Positions 1 to 4,271 of a stretch of DNA of 5,283 nt are shown here, one piece after another (positions within the stretch are counted from its first letter, which is position 1; every line of letters begins with the position of its first letter). Position numbers and translations under genes: made by a program. Origin of the DNA: CAYHWW01 sp964360145 (GTDB lineage Bacteria > Bdellovibrionota > UBA1018 > CAYHWW01); the NCBI GenBank assembly GCA_964360145.1, contig CAYHWW010000220.1, positions 1 through 5,283 on the forward strand, given 5' to 3'. Under the pieces are notes generated by a model that saw only the letters and a list, made by a program, of their open reading frames with translations, was not told where the DNA came from and searched no databases.

Positions 1-1
1 G

Positions 2-32
2 TTCAATAATCGAACATTGTTCGATTATTGAA
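2..32. repeat. Perfect 31-bp palindrome at left edge
   Basis: Two 15-base arms, TTCAATAATCGAACA (2-16) and its exact reverse complement (18-32), surround a single T at 17. It can also be read as two 12-bp arms around a 7-bp centre (ACATTGT), which is the geometry of a tyrosine-recombinase core site. It could equally be an operator for a dimeric regulator of a gene to the left of the window. The symmetry is seen directly; the role is unknown. No second copy of the sequence occurs in the window. Confidence 0.8.
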
Positions 33-65
33 GTGAGGCGGCGATGACGGGGGCGAGGAATATCG

Positions 66-80
66 TCTGACAGTGTCAGA
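66..80. repeat. 15-bp palindrome, operator-like
   Basis: TCTGACA (66-72) and TGTCAGA (74-80) form a perfect 7-bp inverted repeat around G73. It sits about 22 bp before a possible small start codon at 103, which would suit an operator. The binding protein cannot be named from the sequence. Confidence 0.55.
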
Positions 81-102
81 TGAAATTCCCTCCAGGATTT
101 AC

Positions 103-225
103 ATGTTTGGAGCGCGCAAGAACACAAAACCAAAGGCAAAGCCCGGCCGCGGAGTGAGTGCGGGGGAGCCTCAAAAAGTTCTGACCACCCCCACTCTACG
201 ATTGAGGGTGGTCATAACTTTTTGA
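103..225 (+). CDS. Possible 40-codon small basic protein
   Basis: An ATG at 103 follows a plausible Shine-Dalgarno sequence (AGGA, 93-96, 6 bases upstream) and opens a 40-codon frame that ends at TGA 223-225. The product starts MFGARKNTKPKAKPGRG and is rich in Lys and Arg; I do not recognise it. The last third of the frame runs through the 61-bp hairpin at 168-228, so the frame could be the remains of a longer gene cut by insertion of that hairpin, or simply chance. In favour of a gene are the ribosome binding site and the palindrome at 66-80 just upstream. Against it are the short length, the lack of a family and the hairpin overlap. No clear -10 or -35 boxes are seen. Confidence 0.2.
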   Translation: MFGARKNTKPKAKPGRGVSAGEPQKVLTTPTLRLRVVITF

Positions 226-228
226 GGC
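168..228. repeat. 61-bp hairpin with 23-bp near-perfect stem
   Basis: Arms 168-190 and 206-228 pair at 22 of 23 positions, the only mismatch being C181 against T215. The loop is 191-205. The inner part of the stem (182-190 with 206-214) is GC-rich, and a run of five T lies a few bases after it on either strand. It could therefore act as a bidirectional terminator, although the T tracts are themselves paired with A tracts in the outer stem. Other possibilities are a structured RNA, a MITE-like insertion or a DNA hairpin at the end of a mobile element. Confidence 0.75.
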
Positions 229-300
229 AAATCGGGGTGGATGGCCGGGCTAGAGGGAGAGGGGGAAGTAGGCGCAGGCGAAGGAGGAAAGTTGAAGTGA

Positions 301-350
301 GGGGACCTGGGAACGGGGCCGGGAGTGGGGAAGAAAACGGGGGTGCGGGG
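301..350 (+). other. G-quadruplex-forming cluster
   Basis: Seven runs of three or more G lie on the plus strand at 301-304, 309-311, 315-318, 321-323, 327-330, 339-343 and 347-350. The first five are separated by loops of 4, 3, 2 and 3 bases, which fits the canonical G3+N1-7 quadruplex rule with one run to spare. The motif is seen directly; folding in the cell is inference. It is a plausible site for a replication or transcription block. Confidence 0.65.
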
Positions 351-367
351 CCAAACACAGGGTCAAG

Positions 368-377
368 NNNNNNNNNN
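368..377. other. Assembly gap (10 N)
   Basis: Ten N bases form a scaffold gap whose true length is unknown, because a run of exactly 10 is a common placeholder. The gap directly follows the G-run cluster, which is the type of sequence that sequencing often fails to cross. The physical linkage of 1-367 to the rest of the window therefore depends on scaffolding. Confidence 0.99.
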
Positions 378-462
378 GCCGGATGTTTGGGGGTGTGTTG
401 GTGCGGCAGGCGAATGCGAAAATGCCGGGGTCGCGAGGAGAAAAGAACGTGAGCGCGGTGCG

Positions 463-478
463 TTTATTTATAAATAAA
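463..478. repeat. 16-bp AT-only palindrome
   Basis: TTTATTTA (463-470) is followed directly by its reverse complement TAAATAAA (471-478). It contains no G or C and stands out in a GC-rich surrounding. It overlaps the T-run of the terminator that reads leftward from the Xre gene, so it may be only the terminator's tail. An easily melted site or an operator are alternatives. Confidence 0.6.
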
Positions 479-528
479 AAACACCTCCCCCATTAGCAGC
501 TATTCTCTTAGCTGCTTTATTGGGGGTG
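476..528 (-). terminator. Rho-independent terminator of the Xre gene
   Basis: Read on the minus strand, a strong stem-loop lies 35 bases beyond the Xre stop codon. The inner stem pairs 495-502 with 509-516 around the 6-base loop 503-508. After a small internal loop, an outer G/C stem pairs 487-492 with 521-526. It is followed directly by six T on the minus strand (481-476). Hairpin plus T-run, just past the end of a gene in the same direction, is the classic intrinsic terminator arrangement. The plus-strand side has no T-run. Confidence 0.8.
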
Positions 529-562
529 CTACTCAACGTCATGTGGTGAGACAAAACTTTGG

Positions 563-952
563 TTAGGAAGCGATTCCTTCGCCGCGGAGAAACCCGTCGA
601 TGGTCTGGAGAAGCGCTTTTTGTTTGGCCGAGGGGAGTTTTTCCAGGCGTTGAAGGCGACGGATGAGCTTTAAGCTGATCTTGCCTTCGGGCTTCATGGC
701 GCGCGATCCGGCGAGGCCAAGGAGCACATCAGAGGTGACGCTGAGGGCCTTGGCGAAGCGGCAGATCATCTCCGCATTGAGGCGCAGGCGATCCCGCTCG
801 TAGTCGGAGACGAGGACTTGGTTGATGCCGACGCGCTCGGCAAGTTCGACCTGGGTGAAGCCCTTTTCCTTGCGGAGCCGGGCGAGGCGGTGGCCGAAGG
901 TCTCCTCGGTGGCGAGCTGAAGCGGTGGCAATTGGATCTTCCTCTTTGGCAT
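563..952 (-). CDS. Cro/C1-type (Xre) HTH regulator
   Basis: This 129-residue protein is predicted to be a cytoplasmic DNA-binding repressor or switch protein. From ATG 950-952, a Cro/C1 helix-turn-helix domain covers about residues 18-80 (HRLARLRKEKGFTQVELAER, then VGINQVLVSDYER), with the turn and recognition helix at about 33-53. A charged helical tail follows (RRLQRLEKLPSAKQKALLQ). A TTG at 989-991 would add 13 residues. I prefer the ATG because the added part is not HTH-like and a -10-like TATATT (1012-1007, minus) would leave the TTG almost no leader. Neither start has a strong ribosome binding site. The gene diverges from the primase operon and ends before its own terminator, so it probably represses that operon and itself. 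Family membership is clear; the target and inducer are inferred. Confidence 0.92.
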   Translation of the reverse strand: MPKRKIQLPPLQLATEETFGHRLARLRKEKGFTQVELAERVGINQVLVSDYERDRLRLNAEMICRFAKALSVTSDVLLGLAGSRAMKPEGKISLKLIRRLQRLEKLPSAKQKALLQTIDGFLRGEGIAS

Positions 953-1103
953 GCAGGGGAACCATAACCCTGCTTTTTGGAACAACCGCAAAAATGCCGG
1001 TTGATGAATATAACAACTTACAGTATTCCTATATCTAGTTCAAGGGCGCAAAGTTTTTTAGAAAAGGCGCTTGACGGTTTTTGGCTAGGGGGTCGGAAAC
1101 GGC
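953..1103. promoter_or_regulatory. Divergent promoter/operator region
   Basis: This 151-bp stretch separates the start codons of the Xre gene (minus) and the primase gene (plus). Its middle (1001-1040) is AT-rich. For the minus strand, a -10-like TATATT lies at 1012-1007 with no clear -35. For the plus strand, TTGATG (1001-1006) and TATTCC (1024-1029) are 17 bases apart, a weak promoter that would overlap the minus-strand -10. An inverted repeat, CAACCG (983-988) and CGGTTG (998-1003), lies next to both and is a candidate Xre operator. The regulatory role follows from the layout; the individual boxes are weak. Confidence 0.5.
1087..1092 (+). promoter_or_regulatory. Ribosome binding site of the primase gene
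   Basis: AGGGGG lies 11 bases before the ATG at 1104. The spacing is long but usable. It supports this ATG, whose protein begins MGRIPQEQVERLK, closely resembling the usual DnaG amino terminus (A-GRIP). Confidence 0.5.
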
Positions 1104-4100
1104 ATGGGACGGATACCGCAGGAGCAGGTTGAGAGATTAAAGGCGCTGGTGGACCTCTCCGAGCTGGTGCGCTCAAGGGGCGTGGAGCTGAAGCGCCATG
1201 GCAAAGACTTGATCGGCCATTGCCCATTCCACGACGACCGGACGCCATCGTTCATCGTGACGCCGTCGAAGAACCTGTGGCACTGCATGGGGGCCTGCCA
1301 GGCCGGCGGGTCGGTGATCGACTTCGTGATGCGGGCCGATGGGGTGAGTTTTAGGGAGGCCTTGGAGGTTTTGGGCGGCGGCCACGCCCTTGAAAAGCGA
1401 AAGACTCCTGTCTCGAAGGAGAAAAAGTCTTTGTCAAAAATCTCTACCGCCGAGGATTTTAGCGCATTGATGAATCCGGAGGCGGATGCCCAGGAGCTAT
1501 TGCAGGCAACACTCCGCCATTACGAGTGGACGATGCGGGAGCACGGCAAAGAGGCGATGGAGTATCTGGAATCGCGCGGCATCGCGAACGCGGAGGCGAT
1601 TGCAAGGTTTAGAATCGGCTTTGCCGACCGCCATCATTCTTTAGCGGCCAGAATCCCAGCCCAAGGGGCAGCCGATGGGAAGGCCATGCGGGCGCGGCTT
1701 ACGGAGTGCGGAATCTTACGCGAGAGCGGCCACGAGGCGTTTGCGGCGTCGGTTGTGTTCCCGATTTTGGGGCAGGACGGCGTGATCAAGGGGATGTACG
1801 GGCGAAAGCTCACGGACCATCTGCGGCCGGGGAGCATCTACCACAGCTACCTTGCCGGCCCCCACCGAGGGGTGTGGAACCTTGAAGCCTTTGGAAATGA
1901 GGAGATCATTCTTTGCGAGGCGATCATCGACGCCATGACGTTTTGGGTGAACGGCTACCGCAACGTCACCGCCGCCTACGGCGTGAGCGGGTTCACTGAG
2001 CACCACTGGAATGCGCTGCGGGAGATGAAGGTGCGGCGCGTGACTATTGCCTATGACCGGGACGAGGCCGGTGACAAGGCGGCAGCCGAGCTTGCAGAAC
2101 GGCTCACTGCTGAAGACATCGAGGTGTACCGAGTGCTCTTCCCCAAGGGGATGGACGCAAACGAGTACGCGTGCAAGATGACGCCAGCCCCAGCTGCTTT
2201 AAAAATCTGCCTCGAATCGGCGCTCGTGATGAAGGGCACGGTAAAGGGTGTGAGGAACTATGCGACTTTTTCCTCTTTAGCGGCGCCTTTGCCCCCTGGC
2301 TGCGAGGTGCCAGCGGGGGTGCAGACGGCAGAAGAAGCTGCGATGGCTGCTGCGCCGCCGGAGGTGGTTGCCGAGGCGGCGGTAGCGGCGCAGGAGATTC
2401 CGGTGGAGGCGCGCGGCGAGGATATCTTCGTCAAGATCGAGGGGCGCGAGTACCGTGTGCGGGGTTTTAAGAAGAATTTGGCCTATGAGGTGATGAAAAT
2501 CAATCTACGGATGGCCGTGGGTGACGCCTTCCACATCGACACGCTGGACCTCTACCAGGCAAAGGCACGGACGGCGTTTGTGGCCGCTGGGGCCGAGGCG
2601 TTGAATGTTGCCGGCGGCGAAATCACCCGGGACATGGGCCGCTTGCTCATGAAACTCGAAGAGCTGCAAGATGAAGAAATGAAGCGAGTGCTCACGAGAA
2701 ATCCTGTGAAAGCTGCGGTCGTCATCAGCGAGGAAGACCGTGAGGCAGCGCTTACGTTTTTGCGGCAGCCCGATCTTGTGGGGAAGATCCTCACGGACCT
2801 TGCCGCCTGCGGCGTTGTGGGTGAGGAGACGAATAAATGCGTGGCCTACCTCGCCTGCGTGTCGAGGAAACTTGAGACGCCGCTTGCGGTGGTGATCCAG
2901 AGTTCCAGCGCCGCCGGGAAATCCTCTCTCATGGAGGCCGTGCTTGCGATGGTGCCCGACGAGGACAAGGTGAGTTATTCCGCGATGACGGGGCAGTCGC
3001 TCTTTTACATGGGCGAGACCGACCTCAAAAATAAGTGTCTGGCGATTGCCGAGGAAGAGGGCGCGCGGCATGCGTCCTACGCGCTGAAACTCCTGCAATC
3101 CGAGGGCGAAATCAAAATCGCCTCGACGGGCAAAGACGCGCATACGGGAAAACTCGTCACGCATCAGTACCGGGTCGCGGGCCCGACGATGATCTTCCTC
3201 ACGACGACGGCCATTGAGATCGACGAGGAGCTGATGAATCGGTGCTTGGTGCTCACCGTGAACGAGACACGCGAGCAGACGCGCATGATCCATGACCTTC
3301 AGCGGCGGGCGCAGACCTTGGATGGGCTTATTGCGCGGCAGAAGCGGGCGCAGGTTTTGCGGCTGCACCAGAATGCGCAGCGGCTGCTGCGGCCCCTACT
3401 CGTGGCGAACCCTTTTGCTGAAAAGCTGACCTTCCTCGACAGCAGGACGAGGACGCGGCGCGATCACATGAAGTATCTGACCCTCATCCGTGTGATTGCC
3501 CTTCTCCACCAACATAGCCGCGAGGTGAAGAGCTACGCCGCTTCTGACGGCGAGGTGGTCGAGTACATCGAAGTGGAGCCGCGCGATATTGAGCTCGCCA
3601 ATACCCTCTGCCACCAGGTGCTGGGGCGCTCGCTCGATGAGCTGCCGCCGCAGACGAGAAAACTTTTGCAGCTCATCGCTGAGATGGTAGCCGCCGCCGG
3701 AAAAGAAGACCGGAAAAACTACAGGTTCACCCGCCGGGAGGTCAGAGAGTTCACGGGCTGGTCTGACTTCCAGGTGCATGTGCACATGACGAAGTTAGTT
3801 GCGCTCGAGTACGTGCTCCCCCACCGCGGCGGCCGGGGGAGTCAGTTCGTGTATGAGCTTCTTTTTGATGGTGGCGAGGGTGCGGCGCCGACCCTGCCCG
3901 GCCTTCTTGATCCGAGGGAACTTACCGCGGCTTGCATCAAAGACGGGCATTTAACGCACCGCTTATTGCATGAAAAAGGGGAGTATTGGGGGTCAATTAG
4001 CCCCCAATTGGCCCCCATTTTGGGTGGCTATAGATCGGTGGAAAGCGGCTCTGGGAGCGGATCTTCAGATAAAAATGCCGGTTTTAGCGAAAAAACGCAC

Positions 4101-4271
4101 ATGGAGGGTCACGAAAACGGCTGCATCAAACCCGAGGATTGCATCAAAGACGAAGGTTCCAGTCCCGCTGAAAGCGGCGGTGCTGTGGTGCTCCCCTACA
4201 CGAAGGCCGAGCCTCCACGGCGCGACGACGATGAGAGCGGCAGCGGCCAGGCGGCGGGCGGTGGCGCATGA
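1104..4271 (+). CDS. Primase-helicase fusion (CHC2/Toprim/AAA+-like)
   Basis: This 1055-residue protein should unwind an element origin and make RNA primers. A DnaG-type CHC2 zinc finger (about 1-95) has ligands C40, H43, C61 and C65; its last pair is CX3C, not the CX2C of chromosomal DnaG. A DnaG-like core (about 125-255) precedes a Toprim domain with E272 and D318-x-D320. An Ala/Pro/Glu linker (about 392-437) and a segment I cannot name lead to an ATPase with Walker A SSSSAAGKSS (G605, K606, S607), acidic LAIAEEE (E650-E652), a possible sensor FLTTT (700-702) and candidate arginine finger R713. A winged-helix-like segment spans about 872-921. The last 80 residues are low-complexity. Primase-helicase fusions are typical of phages, plasmids and satellites, whereas chromosomal DnaG (about 600 residues) lacks the ATPase. 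The stop overlaps the recombinase start, implying one operon. Primase assignment is sure; helicase activity is inferred. Confidence 0.93.
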   Translation: MGRIPQEQVERLKALVDLSELVRSRGVELKRHGKDLIGHCPFHDDRTPSFIVTPSKNLWHCMGACQAGGSVIDFVMRADGVSFREALEVLGGGHALEKRKTPVSKEKKSLSKISTAEDFSALMNPEADAQELLQATLRHYEWTMREHGKEAMEYLESRGIANAEAIARFRIGFADRHHSLAARIPAQGAADGKAMRARLTECGILRESGHEAFAASVVFPILGQDGVIKGMYGRKLTDHLRPGSIYHSYLAGPHRGVWNLEAFGNEEIILCEAIIDAMTFWVNGYRNVTAAYGVSGFTEHHWNALREMKVRRVTIAYDRDEAGDKAAAELAERLTAEDIEVYRVLFPKGMDANEYACKMTPAPAALKICLESALVMKGTVKGVRNYATFSSLAAPLPPGCEVPAGVQTAEEAAMAAAPPEVVAEAAVAAQEIPVEARGEDIFVKIEGREYRVRGFKKNLAYEVMKINLRMAVGDAFHIDTLDLYQAKARTAFVAAGAEALNVAGGEITRDMGRLLMKLEELQDEEMKRVLTRNPVKAAVVISEEDREAALTFLRQPDLVGKILTDLAACGVVGEETNKCVAYLACVSRKLETPLAVVIQSSSAAGKSSLMEAVLAMVPDEDKVSYSAMTGQSLFYMGETDLKNKCLAIAEEEGARHASYALKLLQSEGEIKIASTGKDAHTGKLVTHQYRVAGPTMIFLTTTAIEIDEELMNRCLVLTVNETREQTRMIHDLQRRAQTLDGLIARQKRAQVLRLHQNAQRLLRPLLVANPFAEKLTFLDSRTRTRRDHMKYLTLIRVIALLHQHSREVKSYAASDGEVVEYIEVEPRDIELANTLCHQVLGRSLDELPPQTRKLLQLIAEMVAAAGKEDRKNYRFTRREVREFTGWSDFQVHVHMTKLVALEYVLPHRGGRGSQFVYELLFDGGEGAAPTLPGLLDPRELTAACIKDGHLTHRLLHEKGEYWGSISPQLAPILGGYRSVESGSGSGSSDKNAGFSEKTHMEGHENGCIKPEDCIKDEGSSPAESGGAVVLPYTKAEPPRRDDDESGSGQAAGGGA
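3932..4152 (+). repeat. Short direct repeats in primase 3' end
   Basis: The core TTGCATCAAAGACG occurs at 3932-3945 and 4139-4152. Shorter relatives lie at 3966-3975 (TTGCATGAAA) and 4121-4130 (CTGCATCAAA). Three copies of TGCATCAAA are in the reading frame and encode Cys-Ile-Lys at residues 944, 1007 and 1013. They may be iteron-like protein-binding sites or merely repeated codons in a loosely constrained tail. The spacing (34, 155 and 18 bases) is irregular, which weakens the iteron reading. Confidence 0.45.
3985..4008 (+). repeat. Intragenic GC hairpin
   Basis: ATTGGGGG (3985-3992) pairs perfectly with CCCCCAAT (4001-4008) around an 8-base loop. A second near copy of the right arm follows (GCCCCCATTT at 4011-4020 against GCCCCCAATT at 4000-4009), as does the palindrome CCAATTGG (4004-4011). 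It lies inside the primase gene just before its low-complexity tail. No T-run follows, so it does not look like a terminator. Confidence 0.6.

Larger units (their letters stand above)
229..462. other. Gene-free purine-rich stretch with assembly gap
   Basis: I find no credible coding region on either strand here. The plus strand is strongly purine-biased: from 241 to 360, 94 of 120 bases are A or G. The stretch contains the G-run cluster at 301-350, a looser one at 234-265 (GGGG, GGG, GGG, GGGGG with loops of 9, 5 and 3), the gap at 368-377 and one copy of AAAATGCCGG at 419-428. An open frame across 222-452 is not credible because it runs through the N bases and has a low-complexity Gly/Arg composition. 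Confidence 0.6.

Noticed and set aside
11..23. LexA/SOS box (GAAC and GTTC half sites)
   Set aside because: The half sites are 3 bases apart, whereas the Gram-positive-type box needs 4. The palindrome is also much longer than a LexA box.
168..228. Integron attC site
   Set aside because: The hairpin lacks the conserved core pair (RYYYAAC and GTTRRRY) at the arm positions and has no extrahelical bases. The recombinase also reads as an ordinary Xer-like integrase without an evident IntI-specific insertion.
222..452. 76-residue open frame in the left purine tract
   Set aside because: It runs through the 10 N bases, is low-complexity Gly/Arg, and starts within the right arm of the hairpin.
1071..1099. 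TTGACG as -35 box of the primase promoter
   Set aside because: The matching -10 position (1094-1099, CGGAAA) is not promoter-like and would overlap the ribosome binding region.
2505..3368. Long 287-residue open frame on the minus strand inside the primase gene
   Set aside because: It lies antisense to strongly supported Toprim-helicase coding sequence. Its Arg/His/Pro-rich translation has no recognisable domain, as expected of a shadow frame in GC-rich DNA.
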